Origin: Duganella dendranthematis
GTDB lineage: Bacteria > Pseudomonadota > Gammaproteobacteria > Burkholderiales > Burkholderiaceae_D
Direction of reading: 5' to 3'
Assembly: GCF_012849375.1 (NCBI RefSeq)
Contig: NZ_CP051684.1
Coordinates: forward strand, 3,534,001 to 3,598,000
DNA: 64,000 nucleotides
How positions within the stretch are numbered: position 1 is the stretch's first letter; every line of letters starts with the position of its first letter. This document shows, one piece after another, positions 6,742-15,774 of the stretch. A program made the translations under genes and the position numbers. The notes below the pieces were generated by a model. The model made no database searches and was not told the DNA's origin. It worked only from the letters and a program-made list of their open reading frames with translations.

Positions 6742-9357
6742 TTATTCATCTGAATTATTGAACTCACCGAGGAAGATCTCTGGCGGCGAAGGCGGTTTGC
6801 TGTAGCCGAGATCCTTGACGGGATCAATGCCGGCGCTAATCAGGTTGTTCCAGTGGTCGTCCGAGTTGTACTGCGCCGGGCGGAAGGAGATCGTGCCTTT
6901 CTTGTTCCAGTCGGCCCACGGATGCTGACGGTTGATGTGCGCGCCGATGCGCGAATTCAGCACCACCATTTTTCCGACGGCTTCGAGCGAGACGCGCGCG
7001 ATGGTGCCGGTTGGCGTCTTGTAGACGTTGACGGGACCATAGGTGCAGCGGTAGCCGTCCAACGCCAGCGGCGCATACGGCGTGCAGCGCGACCCGGCGA
7101 ACCACTGGCGCAGCAGATAGAAGTCGCCGTTCTTCTTGCCCTCGTGGGTGAAACGGCAGTTGTCGAAGACGAAGCCATACTTGGTCTTCAGATAGGTATT
7201 CGGTGCGGCGGTGTAGGACACGCCACGGTCGCCCAATGTACGGATCTCGGTCTGGTAGAAATAGGCGGTACTGTCGCCGAAGATGAAATCGACGTCGCCT
7301 TCGATATACGATTTGTTGAAGAAGCTACGCACGGTGCTGCCGGTTTGCGGCGACTTCAGATACAGCGTGTCCTGGAAGCCGATCAGACGAATGTTTTCAA
7401 ACTGCGCCTTGTCGGCGCTGTCCACGCTCAGCGCCAGCGCCTGGTGGTGGACGTTGTTGATGTTGGGGAGTTCTTCGGCGCGGGCGTTGCCGGTGTCTTT
7501 GTTGTAGCCGTTTTCAAATGTCAGGTTGCGCGCCTGGAAGCCGTTATTTTGCGTCCACACGGTTTGCGTGCCGAAGGTGCCGATCTGCGTGCGGTCCTTG
7601 ATGGTGGCGTACATCGCCTGCACCGCCGGCGGGGCCTTGGCGAACTGCGGGCCGGCCACGGCGTCGTAGGCGGCGCCGGTCATCGAGGCTTCCAGCCTGG
7701 CGGTGATGCGCGTCGTCGCCGCGTCCTTGCCGTCGCCGTACAAAGTGATCGGCGCGGCGGAGGCGGGGACGTAGACCAACTCGGAATATACGCCGGGCTT
7801 CAACAGAATGTAGAGGCGCTTGCCCGCGCTGTCCAGCACCGCGCGGCTGACGGCTTCCTGCACCGTGTTGAAGGTACGGACGCCGTCTGCCTTGGCCGCT
7901 TTGTCGACGATGTAGTCGGGCGTGAAGACGGCGCCCTTGGCCAGCGGGTCGCTGAGCGGATCCCACGGGTCGATGCTTTCCTTGCCGGCCACACCGACGT
8001 ATTTCAGCACTTCGCCGTATGAGAACTGCCTGGCTTGATCCTGCGTCAGCTGCGGACGTGTGCTGACCGCCGCGCTTTCCGGGAAGGGGACGAAGCGGCT
8101 GGCGCAGTTGCTGGTGTCGCCGCTGGCGATCGCATCGCCAGTGATGCGGGCGAATTCGATCTTGCGATCGGCTTTGCCGCTGATGCTGACGTCATGCAGG
8201 TGCGCCTGCACCGGGCGCTGTTCATCGTAGCCTTGCACCACCACGCGTCCAGGCGAAACGCTGTGCACATCGTCGAAGTCGATGTTGGTGAACACCGGTA
8301 TTTGCGTGCCCTGTGCGTCCTTGGCGTAGCGGGTGCTGATGTCGATCGGCGTTTTTACGTCGCGCAGGCATACATTGCGATAGCTGACCTGGTCCACTAC
8401 GCCGCCGCGCGATACATCGCTCTTGATGCGCAGGCCGGAAGTGGTGCCGTCCATGCTCAGGTCATCTACCAGCACATGCCGCACGCCGCCATTGGTCTCG
8501 CTGCCGATCGACATGCCATGGCCGCTGTAGAAGCGGTTATGCACGATCGAGATATTTTCGGTCGGGCCGTTGTTGCCGGCCTTGACGGCGACGTTGTCAT
8601 CGCCGGTGCGGATATAACTGTAGGCGATAGTGACGTTGCGCGACGAGATAGGATCGATGCCGTCGGTGTTGCGCGCGTTGGCCGGCGTATCGATGCGCAT
8701 GCCCCAGGCAGTAAAGCCATCCACCTTGTTCAGGGTGACGTGGAAGTTGGGCGAGTTGCGCAGCGTGATCTTGTGCAGCGTGATGTTCTGCGCGTTGGTG
8801 ATTTCGATCAGGCGTGGTACGTTCTGGCGGGCGTCTTCCTTTTGTGCGCGACGCGCCAGTTGCCACCATGATTCTGTGCCGCCGTCGACTACGCGGCCGC
8901 CCTGGCCATCGATGACGCCTTCACCATAGATGCCGCTACCCTTGGCGTTGTCGATGGTGATGAAGGGTTTGCAGCCGCGTCCTTGCTTGTCGATGGTGCC
9001 GCAGGTGCCGGCGCCACGGTCATACAGTTTGGGATTGCTGCTGGCTTGCAGTGTGGCGCCGGCGTCCACCAGCAGGCTGACGCCACTGCGCAGCGTCAAC
9101 GGACCGGCGACAAAGCGCTGCTTCTCGTTGCTGCCCGAAAGGCGCACGGCGCGGCCGGCGGGGCATTGGTCGATGGCCGCCTGGATGCGCGCAGTATCGT
9201 TGGTTGTCGCATCGGCGGCCGGGCCGGCGGTCAGCACAGTGCACGATGGCGGCGCGACAGGTTCGGTGACTTTGCGGCTGTCCTGCGCGTGCGCTGGTGC
9301 GCACAGTGCAGCGAGTAGCGAGAGGGGAACGAGGGAAACGAGGCGGCGCGCTATCAC
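6742..9357 (-). CDS. two-domain pectinase: GH28 polygalacturonase fused to CE8 pectin methylesterase
   Basis: This encodes 871 residues from a GTG start at 9357 that overlaps the upstream stop (GTGA). Residues 1-24 are a Sec signal (LSLLAALCAPAHA). The N-terminal half (about 30-430) is GH28, with NTDGIDP, RTGDDNVAVKAG, SGHGMSIGSE and LRIKSD in order. A linker around 430-480 leads to the C-terminal pectin methylesterase (about 480-860). That domain carries PGVYSELVY, HHQALALSVDSADKAQF, GFQDTLY and GDVDFIFGDS, so both catalytic Asp residues and the QDTLY Gln are intact. One polypeptide can thus remove methyl esters and cut the resulting polygalacturonate. There is no frameshift or stop between the halves, so the fusion is genuine in this sequence. 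The acetylesterase upstream overlaps it, and the polygalacturonase gene follows after 10 bases. Confidence 0.9.
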   Translation of the reverse strand: MIARRLVSLVPLSLLAALCAPAHAQDSRKVTEPVAPPSCTVLTAGPAADATTNDTARIQAAIDQCPAGRAVRLSGSNEKQRFVAGPLTLRSGVSLLVDAGATLQASSNPKLYDRGAGTCGTIDKQGRGCKPFITIDNAKGSGIYGEGVIDGQGGRVVDGGTESWWQLARRAQKEDARQNVPRLIEITNAQNITLHKITLRNSPNFHVTLNKVDGFTAWGMRIDTPANARNTDGIDPISSRNVTIAYSYIRTGDDNVAVKAGNNGPTENISIVHNRFYSGHGMSIGSETNGGVRHVLVDDLSMDGTTSGLRIKSDVSRGGVVDQVSYRNVCLRDVKTPIDISTRYAKDAQGTQIPVFTNIDFDDVHSVSPGRVVVQGYDEQRPVQAHLHDVSISGKADRKIEFARITGDAIASGDTSNCASRFVPFPESAAVSTRPQLTQDQARQFSYGEVLKYVGVAGKESIDPWDPLSDPLAKGAVFTPDYIVDKAAKADGVRTFNTVQEAVSRAVLDSAGKRLYILLKPGVYSELVYVPASAAPITLYGDGKDAATTRITARLEASMTGAAYDAVAGPQFAKAPPAVQAMYATIKDRTQIGTFGTQTVWTQNNGFQARNLTFENGYNKDTGNARAEELPNINNVHHQALALSVDSADKAQFENIRLIGFQDTLYLKSPQTGSTVRSFFNKSYIEGDVDFIFGDSTAYFYQTEIRTLGDRGVSYTAAPNTYLKTKYGFVFDNCRFTHEGKKNGDFYLLRQWFAGSRCTPYAPLALDGYRCTYGPVNVYKTPTGTIARVSLEAVGKMVVLNSRIGAHINRQHPWADWNKKGTISFRPAQYNSDDHWNNLISAGIDPVKDLGYSKPPSPPEIFLGEFNNSDE

Positions 9358-10166
9358 TGCTCGCTCTCCGGCTTGAACTGCCCGGCCAGATCCGGTACCG
9401 CGCGTTTGAGTTCATCCATCACCATGCGCGAGAAGTATGCCGAGCCTTTGACGCCGACGTGGGTGCGGTCGAATGCCGACTTGGCGGCGCCTGCCACTTC
9501 CACCTTGCCGGCGGCCGGCGCGACGCCGTAGTCGGCCGGACGCGGCACCATCGCCAGCGTGTCGGCTTCGTCCTGGCCCATGGCCTGCACCGCGGCGTAG
9601 CTTTCCGCATTGAGGTCCAGCAGCGGCACGTGCTGCGCGGCTGCGGTGGCGCGGATGACGTCCGCCCAGGGCGTCAGATTATTTTCCAGCACGCCGTCCT
9701 TGAAGGTGCGGCGGGTCAGCGGCGTGACCAGCACCGGCACGCCGCCCAGCGCTTTGACTTCCTGCGCGTAGCGCGTCATGTTGACCGGGAATTCGGTTTT
9801 CAGGTCGGTCGAGCGGCCCGGCTTGCCCGGCTGGTCGTTGTGACCGAACTGGATCAGCACATAGGTGGCGCGATAGGCGGCGGCGCCGCGCAGCAGGCCT
9901 TCCACTTCGTCCCAGCGGCCTTCGGCGCGGAAGCTGCCGGAGCTGCGGCCGCCCTTGGCCAGGTTGATACAGGTATTGGCGCGGTTGACGCGCGCGCAGA
10001 AGGCGTCGCCATAACCGCTTGTGTTGGCCATGGTGGAGTCGCCGACGAGAATGATGCGGACTGGTTTTGCCGGTGCTGGTGCTGGTGCTGGTGCGGGAGC
10101 GTCGGCGGCGTATGCGGCGCCGGCCAGCAGGAACAAGGTTGCGGCGGAGGAGGTGAGGAATTTCAT
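9354..10166 (-). CDS. rhamnogalacturonan acetylesterase-like SGNH/GDSL hydrolase (CE12 type), secreted
   Basis: This encodes 270 residues from ATG 10166, with a signal peptide MKFLTSSAATLFLLAGAAYAA. A short Pro-Ala linker of about 12 residues follows, then the SGNH fold. Block I is ILVGDSTMA with the nucleophile Ser. The Gly block is AKGGRSSGSF, block III is FGHND, and the C-terminal FDRTHVG supplies the Asp and His. This arrangement is typical of rhamnogalacturonan acetylesterases, which remove acetyl groups from the pectin backbone. No good Shine-Dalgarno is seen before the ATG. A strong terminator for the upstream receptor gene ends only 11 bases before the start codon, so transcription must cross it. 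The stop overlaps the GTG of the pectinase fusion by 4 bases, indicating coupled translation. Confidence 0.85.
   Translation of the reverse strand: MKFLTSSAATLFLLAGAAYAADAPAPAPAPAPAKPVRIILVGDSTMANTSGYGDAFCARVNRANTCINLAKGGRSSGSFRAEGRWDEVEGLLRGAAAYRATYVLIQFGHNDQPGKPGRSTDLKTEFPVNMTRYAQEVKALGGVPVLVTPLTRRTFKDGVLENNLTPWADVIRATAAAQHVPLLDLNAESYAAVQAMGQDEADTLAMVPRPADYGVAPAAGKVEVAGAAKSAFDRTHVGVKGSAYFSRMVMDELKRAVPDLAGQFKPESEQ
10072..10095 (-). repeat. hexanucleotide repeat encoding the Pro-Ala linker
   Basis: Four tandem copies of GGTGCT (plus strand, the last diverging to GGTGCG) encode the Ala-Pro repeats that join the signal peptide to the esterase domain. The repeat unit is a multiple of three, so slippage would change linker length without shifting the frame. 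Confidence 0.6.
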
Positions 10167-10177
10167 GGTGCGATCCG

Positions 10178-10217
10178 AAAAAAAAAAGGGCGCCGGCCGT
10201 GATGCGGTCCGGCGCCC
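10178..10217 (-). terminator. strong rho-independent terminator after the TonB receptor gene
   Basis: On the minus strand a 9-bp GC stem (10217-10209 pairing with 10196-10188) closes a 12-base loop and is followed by ten consecutive T (10187-10178). It lies 43 bases after the receptor stop. The same element lies inside what must be the 5' leader of the acetylesterase operon, because only 11 bases remain before that ATG. Confidence 0.85.
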
Positions 10218-10260
10218 CATACTCAGGCGGAGTGACTCAGTTTATGCAGCCACGCTCTCA

Positions 10261-12981
10261 TCAGAAAGTGTAGGTCATGCGTACGTTGTACGCGCGGCCG
10301 ATGGCGCTGCCGGCGCTGCTCAGGTAACCATAGGTGTACAAGCTGCTGTTGGTGGCTGGTGGCGCCACGTTGAACAGATTGGTGATGCCGGCGGTAACCT
10401 GGATATTCTTAAAGCCGTTGTACGTGGTGGTTGCGTTCCACAGCTTGTAAGAATTGATGTTGCGCCAGTACTGCTTGGCCACCAGATTCTGGTCGGTGTA
10501 CTTCGAGTTGTAGTTCTGGGTCAGCTGGCTGCTCCAGTTACCCGCAGCCCAATTCAGTTTCAGCGTGTGCTTCCAGCGGTAGGTGATGATCGGGAAGCTG
10601 GAAGTGGTGCCGTTGCTGGCCAGGCCGAACTGGCCGATGTTCGACACGTACGGGCTGCCGTTATACAGCTGGTTGTCGAACTGGGTCAGGTAGGTGCCAT
10701 CGATCGCCACCTTGAAATCGCCGTAGGCGGTTTTCGGGAAGTTGTACGAACCCGAGACGTCCACGCCGGCAGCCTTCTGGCCACCCAGATTCATGATGGT
10801 GTTGTTGATGTAGTTGATGGTGCCGTCGGCGTTACGCACGAAGTACGAAGCGTATTTGACCGGGTCCAGGAAGTAGACCTGTTCTGGCAAGTTGGCCAGC
10901 ATGTCGGTCATCTTGATGTTCCAGTAATCCAGCGAAACCATCGCGTTTTTCACCGGTTCCATCACCACGCCCAGCGTGAAGCCTTTGGACTTCTCTGGTT
11001 TCAGGCCGGCGTTGGAGCCGGTCTGTTTAGGCAGCGTGGTGTTGCAGACGGTCGACGCCACATAGCCTGGCAGCGCGGTGCCGGTGCCGGCCACGCCTGG
11101 CGTGCCGCCTGGGCACAGGACGGGATCATCCCACTTGGCGGCGGTCAGGCCGGTGGCGCCAGGTAGGCGATAGCCGTAGGCGTCGAACAGGGTCGGTGCG
11201 CGGAAGCCGGTGTTGGCCGAGCCGCGGAACATCAGCTGTTTCGATGGCTCCCAGCGGAAGCTGATTTTCGGATTGATGGTGTTACCGAAGTCGCTGAAAT
11301 GGTCGTCCCGCACGGCGGCGTTCAGTTCCAGCGTTTTGGTGACCGGCACGTTGATCTCGGCGAACAGCGCGGCGACATTACGCTGACCTTCGCCATGCGA
11401 TGGCGTGGCGTTGGCGTAGGTGACTTCGCCGCTGATCGGCAGCTTGGTGTCTTCGGTAGTGTCACGGTGCAGGTCCACGCCCACGGCCAGTGCCAGCGAA
11501 CCGCCCGGCAGTTCCATCAGCGCGCGGCTGACGGTGGCGTCGACGCCGGTGAAGGTCGATTTCGAGTAGCGGTTTTTGGCGCCGTCGACGCTGATCGTGT
11601 CCAGGTAAGCCGCGCCATCGGCGTCTTGCAGGCCGAATGGATTCAGCTTGCCGTTTTTCAGACCGTCCAGCAGGCCCTGGCCTTTGTAGTAGCCGGAGTA
11701 GTAGTAGTTGCTGCGCTCGGAAACGCCGATCACCAGGCCGGCCTTGTAGTCCCAGCCTGCCATGGTGCCTTCGTCCACCACCGCGATGCGCTGGTTCAGC
11801 TGCACGTCCTTGGTGGTGGCCAGGCCGCCATCGGCCACTGCCCAGGTCACGGTCAGCGGTGCGTTGTTCAGGCCTGCCACGGCAGGCACGCCGCCGCTTT
11901 TGCCCGGGTACCATTTGCTGGTCGATGGCAGAATGGCGGCGACGCCATTGACGGCCAGCGCATTGGTCGGGTTCTTGGTGCCGAGGATGAATTCTTCGCC
12001 ACGCGAGTAATCGATGGAGATGACGTGGTCTTCGCTCAGCTGCTTGGCGGCGCGGGTGTAGAAGGTGACCTGCTGGTTGGCGTACAGCGCCGTGCCGTAC
12101 TCGTTGTTATCCAGTACGCAGGTACCTTTCTGGCCGACGATCGAGTACGGCGCCAGGCAGCCACTGGCCGCATAGGGGTTCTGTGCGGTTTTGTTGGTCG
12201 GCGTGGTGAAGTTGGCCGGCGTGGCGTTGCCGCCGGTGCCGAGCGATGGCGCGCGACCCAGTGCCGTCAGCATTGCGGCGGTGCTCAGGTAGGCGCGGTC
12301 TTCGGAACCCAGGCGGGTGCGCTGGTGCGCGTCTAGCGTGGCATAGAAGCTCCAGCCGTCGCGTTGCAGATTGCCTTTGCCCCAGGTGACCGTGGCGCGC
12401 TGCTCGTCGCCGCCGCCTTTTTTCTCAGGCTGCACGGCTTGCGCCGTCAGTTGCAGGCCTTCGTACTGGGTCTTGGTGATGAAGTTGACCACGCCGCCGA
12501 TGGCGTCGGAGCCGTAGATCGAGGACGCGCCGTCGCGCAGGATCTCGACGCGGGCCAGGGCGCTCATCGGAATCACGTCCAGATTGGCGTAGCCGTCGGA
12601 GATCGCTTCGTTGGCCAGGCGGCGGCCGTTCAGCAGCACCAGCGTGCGGTTCACGCCCAGGCCGCGCAGATTGATGTTGGTGCCGGAGCCGGCGTTCGAC
12701 GGCGCCAGCGACGCCGATTGCGGCAGCGCCATCATCACGTCGGCGAGGGTGGTCATGCCTTGCTTGACCAGGTCTTCGGCCTTGATGGTGCTGACGGGCA
12801 GCGAGGCTTCATTGGCCACGCGCTTGATGCTCGAACCGGTCACTTCGACGCGGGTCATCGGGCCTTCGCCGCCGTCCTGGGCGTAGGCGGTATTGGTCAG
12901 GGTGAGGACGGCCAGACTGATTGCGGTGAGCAGCAGGCGCGGTTGGGCGGAACGGTTCTGGACCGGTTTCTCGGACTTCAT
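10261..12981 (-). CDS. TonB-dependent outer-membrane receptor
   Basis: This encodes 906 residues from ATG 12981, preceded by AAGGAGA. The signal peptide runs to about residue 34 (LTLTNTAYAQ). The plug domain follows, with TRVEVTGSSIKR (TonB-box region), TLADVMMALPQ, NLRGLGVNRTLVLLNGRR, and VEILRDGASSIYGSDAIGG. A 22-strand barrel is expected to fill the rest, and the last residue is Phe (MTYTF), as outer-membrane proteins need. The position directly upstream of acetylesterase and pectinase genes suggests import of pectin oligosaccharides. The family (Oar/carbohydrate-type receptors with GSSIKR) is consistent with that but does not prove substrate. The gene ends in its own strong terminator. 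Confidence 0.9.
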   Translation of the reverse strand: MKSEKPVQNRSAQPRLLLTAISLAVLTLTNTAYAQDGGEGPMTRVEVTGSSIKRVANEASLPVSTIKAEDLVKQGMTTLADVMMALPQSASLAPSNAGSGTNINLRGLGVNRTLVLLNGRRLANEAISDGYANLDVIPMSALARVEILRDGASSIYGSDAIGGVVNFITKTQYEGLQLTAQAVQPEKKGGGDEQRATVTWGKGNLQRDGWSFYATLDAHQRTRLGSEDRAYLSTAAMLTALGRAPSLGTGGNATPANFTTPTNKTAQNPYAASGCLAPYSIVGQKGTCVLDNNEYGTALYANQQVTFYTRAAKQLSEDHVISIDYSRGEEFILGTKNPTNALAVNGVAAILPSTSKWYPGKSGGVPAVAGLNNAPLTVTWAVADGGLATTKDVQLNQRIAVVDEGTMAGWDYKAGLVIGVSERSNYYYSGYYKGQGLLDGLKNGKLNPFGLQDADGAAYLDTISVDGAKNRYSKSTFTGVDATVSRALMELPGGSLALAVGVDLHRDTTEDTKLPISGEVTYANATPSHGEGQRNVAALFAEINVPVTKTLELNAAVRDDHFSDFGNTINPKISFRWEPSKQLMFRGSANTGFRAPTLFDAYGYRLPGATGLTAAKWDDPVLCPGGTPGVAGTGTALPGYVASTVCNTTLPKQTGSNAGLKPEKSKGFTLGVVMEPVKNAMVSLDYWNIKMTDMLANLPEQVYFLDPVKYASYFVRNADGTINYINNTIMNLGGQKAAGVDVSGSYNFPKTAYGDFKVAIDGTYLTQFDNQLYNGSPYVSNIGQFGLASNGTTSSFPIITYRWKHTLKLNWAAGNWSSQLTQNYNSKYTDQNLVAKQYWRNINSYKLWNATTTYNGFKNIQVTAGITNLFNVAPPATNSSLYTYGYLSSAGSAIGRAYNVRMTYTF

Positions 12982-13200
12982 GGTGTTGTCTCCTTCGTCT
13001 CTTGAATAAAGTTATACGCAGCGCTGAACAGCGCCTGCGTGAGTGGAGCACCTCGCGTACTCCGTGCCGCTGTGACGAGGGCCGCTGTGCAGGGTGCAGA
13101 GGGGAGGCCGAGGTCAAGCCGGTCGATAACTTGATTACTTTTTGCGCGGCCGGCTTCGAGGCCGGACCTGCGTTACTACGGGTGTTGTGGTTCTGTTCTG

Positions 13201-13905
13201 TTATCCGCGCGAGAAAGTGCGGGTCACGCGTTCCAGGTGGGCGCGCATGGCTTTGCGCGCCGCCGCCGGATCGTGGTCGGCAATCGCCTCCAGGATGCGG
13301 CGATGGTCTTTCAGCGTTTCCTGGCGCAGTTCCTCGGTCTGGAAGTGTTCTTTCAGCTTGTGCCACAGGCGGCCGCGCTGGTCCCACAAATAGGTCAGCG
13401 ATCCGACCAGCGCGCTGTTGCCGGTGGCGCGCGCAATGGCCAGGTGGAAGTTGCGGTCGGCCTGCTCGTTGCTGGAATAGTTGTCGTGGTTCTTTTCCAT
13501 CTCCACCACCGCTTGCAGGATGGCGTCGATGGCGCTGTCGGTGGCCACGCGGGCGGCGATGGCGGCGATCTCGGATTCGATCAGGCGGCGCGCGGACAGC
13601 ACTTCAAATGGACCGGGACCGGCTTCCGGCAGATCGCTGTCGGCCGGCTCGGGCACCTCGCTGACGTAGACGCCGGAACCGCCGCGTACTTCGATCACGC
13701 CGCCCAGTTCCAGCGCGATCAGCGCTTCGCGCAGCGAGGCGCGGCTGACACTGAGCTTGGTGGCCAGGTCGCGTTCCGACGGCAGGCGTTCGCCGGGGGC
13801 GATGTGTTCATTGCGGATGAGTTCCTGGATGCGGTCCGCCACCACGCGATAGAGGCGTGGCTCGTGAGCGGAGTTCTCGACAGGAAGAACGGTCTTTTTC
13901 AACAT
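13201..13905 (-). CDS. FadR-subfamily GntR transcriptional regulator of the galacturonate/galactarate locus
   Basis: This encodes 234 residues. The N-terminal winged helix (about 18-85) reads RVVADRIQELIRNEHIAPGERLPSERDLA, then SRASLREALIALELGG and the wing GGVIEVRGGSGVYVSE. The C-terminal all-helical FCD effector domain (about 100-230) has the ligand pocket typical of regulators that sense sugar acids. It is divergent from garD-udh. The intergenic region carries the sequence TGGTCAGACCA twice plus a near copy, matching the TGGTNNNACCA type bound by FadR-family proteins. One copy lies between the -35 and -10 of its own promoter. It is therefore probably an autoregulated repressor relieved by galactarate, galacturonate or a later intermediate. 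Confidence 0.88.
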   Translation of the reverse strand: MLKKTVLPVENSAHEPRLYRVVADRIQELIRNEHIAPGERLPSERDLATKLSVSRASLREALIALELGGVIEVRGGSGVYVSEVPEPADSDLPEAGPGPFEVLSARRLIESEIAAIAARVATDSAIDAILQAVVEMEKNHDNYSSNEQADRNFHLAIARATGNSALVGSLTYLWDQRGRLWHKLKEHFQTEELRQETLKDHRRILEAIADHDPAAARKAMRAHLERVTRTFSRG

Positions 13906-13946
13906 TGCTTGTCTCGTGTGTATGCGTGGCTTATTGATTTGCCATC

Positions 13947-13985
13947 TGGTCAGGCCATTCTAAGGTGGTCAGACCAAATGCGCAA
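13947..13985 (-). promoter_or_regulatory. promoter of the GntR gene with two operators
   Basis: On the minus strand TTGCGC (13985-13980) and TAGAAT (13962-13957) are separated by exactly 17 bases. A perfect dyad TGGTCAGACCA (13966-13976) lies inside the spacer. A near copy, TGGTCAGGCCA (13947-13957), abuts the -10, and the two centres are 19 bases apart. A bound dimer would occlude RNA polymerase, so autorepression is expected. Confidence 0.7.
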
Positions 13986-14137
13986 TGTGGACTAGCCAAA
14001 TTTATTTTATACTGGCATACTGAATTCATCGAGCGACCGTCCGGCCCCTGTGTTTAATAGGCAAAACCCTAGGAAACATGCGGTATCCAGACTGTGGCGT
14101 GCAGGCCACAACCCACCAGCTGGCCGGCCAATAACAG

Positions 14138-14154
14138 AAGTGGTCAGACCACTT
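14138..14154 (+). promoter_or_regulatory. operator for the GntR regulator upstream of garD
   Basis: A 17-base perfect palindrome, AAGTGGTC-A-GACCACTT, has the same core as the sites before the regulator gene. It is centred 40 bases before the garD start. I could not identify a convincing -35/-10 for garD, so the exact geometry of control is unclear. Confidence 0.75.
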
Positions 14155-14185
14155 TACGAGACCAAAAAACAACGTAGGAAAGCCC

Positions 14186-15751
14186 ATGACCACACCGACG
14201 AGCGCCGCCAATACGCCGCGCTACATTCTCATGCACGACAACGATAACGTTGCGATTGTCGTCAACGACGGCGGTCTGGCCGCCGGCGCCGTGTTCCCGA
14301 ATGGCTTGACGCTGCTGGAAGCGGTCCCGCAAGGCCACAAGGTGGCGCTGCGCGACCTGGCCAAGGGCGACCGCGTGATCCGCTACAACGTCACCATCGG
14401 TTTCGCCGCGAAGGACCTGCCGGCCGGCAGCTGGCTGGCCGAACACAATGTCGAGATGCCGGCCGCGCGCGAGCTGGAAGGCCTGCCGATCGCCACCATC
14501 AAGCCGCCGCCAATGGACCCGCTGGAAGGCTACACCTTCCAGGGATTCCGCAATCCGGACGGCAGCGTCGGCACGCGTAACATCCTGGCCATCACCACCA
14601 CCGTGCAGTGCGTGTCGGGCGTGGTGGAATTTGCGGTGGAGCGGATCAAGAGCGAGCTGCTGCCGAAGTACCCCAACGTCGACGACGTGGTGGGCCTGGA
14701 GCACACCTACGGCTGCGGCGTGGCGATTGACGCGCCGGGCGCGCCGATCCCGATCCGCACCATCCGTAACATCGCGTTGAACCCGAACTTCGGCGGCCAG
14801 GCCATGGTGGTCAGCCTCGGTTGCGAAAAACTGCAGCCGACGCGCTTGTTCCCGAAAGGTTCGATCCCGATCCAGAACGCCGGCGGCGCCGATCCTGGCC
14901 TGGTCTGTCTGCAGGATGCGCAGCACGTCGGTTTCATGTCGATGATCGATTCGATCATGAAGCAGGCCGAGAGAAACCTGGCGGAGCTGAACAAGCGCCA
15001 GCGCGAAACCGTGCCGGCTTCGGAGCTGGTGGTGGGCGTGCAATGCGGCGGCAGCGATGCCTTCTCCGGCGTGACCGCCAATCCGGCTGTGGGCTTTGCC
15101 ACCGATTTGCTGGTGCGCGCCGGCGCCACCGTGATGTTCTCGGAAGTGACCGAAGTTCGCGACGGCATCGACCAACTGACTTCGCGCGCCACCACGCCGG
15201 AAGTGGCCGAGGCCATGATCCGCGAAATGGCCTGGTACGACGCTTACCTGACGCGCGGCGGCGTTGACCGTAGCGCCAACACCACGCCGGGCAACAAGAA
15301 GGGCGGCCTGTCGAACATCGTCGAAAAAGCCATGGGCTCGATCGTCAAGTCGGGCAGTTCGCCAATTTCGGGTGTACTGTCGCCAGGCGAGAAGCTGACG
15401 CAGAAAGGCCTGATCTACGCCGCCACACCGGCCAGCGATTTCATTTGCGGCACGCTGCAACTGGCGGCCGGCATGAACCTGCACGTGTTCACCACCGGCC
15501 GCGGCACGCCGTACGGCCTGGCCGAAGTGCCGGTGATTAAAGTCGCCACCCGCAACGACCTGGCCAACCGCTGGCATGATCTGATGGACATCAACGCCGG
15601 CCGCATCGCCAGCGGCGAAGCCACCATCGCCGATGTCGGCTGGGAGCTGTTCCAGATGCTGCTGGACGTCGCCAGCGGCAAAGAGACGTGGGCCGAAAAA
15701 TGGAAGCTGCATAATGCACTGGTGCTGTTCAACCCGGCCCCAGTGACGTAA
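14186..15751 (+). CDS. garD: galactarate dehydratase
   Basis: This encodes 521 residues, close to the 523 of Escherichia coli GarD. It has family segments throughout: an [15 protein letters not shown] opening (SAF-like domain, about 10-100), [82 protein letters not shown], and the terminal FNPAPVT. Conserved Cys and His in these motifs bind the catalytic Fe. The enzyme dehydrates meso-galactarate to 5-dehydro-4-deoxy-D-glucarate. AGGAAAG before the ATG at 14186 is a reasonable ribosome binding site. It is the first gene of a two-gene operon with udh (23-base gap) and is divergent from the FadR-type regulator. Confidence 0.93.
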   Translation: MTTPTSAANTPRYILMHDNDNVAIVVNDGGLAAGAVFPNGLTLLEAVPQGHKVALRDLAKGDRVIRYNVTIGFAAKDLPAGSWLAEHNVEMPAARELEGLPIATIKPPPMDPLEGYTFQGFRNPDGSVGTRNILAITTTVQCVSGVVEFAVERIKSELLPKYPNVDDVVGLEHTYGCGVAIDAPGAPIPIRTIRNIALNPNFGGQAMVVSLGCEKLQPTRLFPKGSIPIQNAGGADPGLVCLQDAQHVGFMSMIDSIMKQAERNLAELNKRQRETVPASELVVGVQCGGSDAFSGVTANPAVGFATDLLVRAGATVMFSEVTEVRDGIDQLTSRATTPEVAEAMIREMAWYDAYLTRGGVDRSANTTPGNKKGGLSNIVEKAMGSIVKSGSSPISGVLSPGEKLTQKGLIYAATPASDFICGTLQLAAGMNLHVFTTGRGTPYGLAEVPVIKVATRNDLANRWHDLMDINAGRIASGEATIADVGWELFQMLLDVASGKETWAEKWKLHNALVLFNPAPVT

Positions 15752-15774
15752 AAAAATAAATAACGGAGACAAGC

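Noticed and set aside
13145..13180. Stem-loop CCGGC-TTCGAG-GCCGG between the GntR gene and the TonB receptor gene
   Set aside because: The stem is only 5 bp and no T-run follows on either strand, so I do not call it a terminator.
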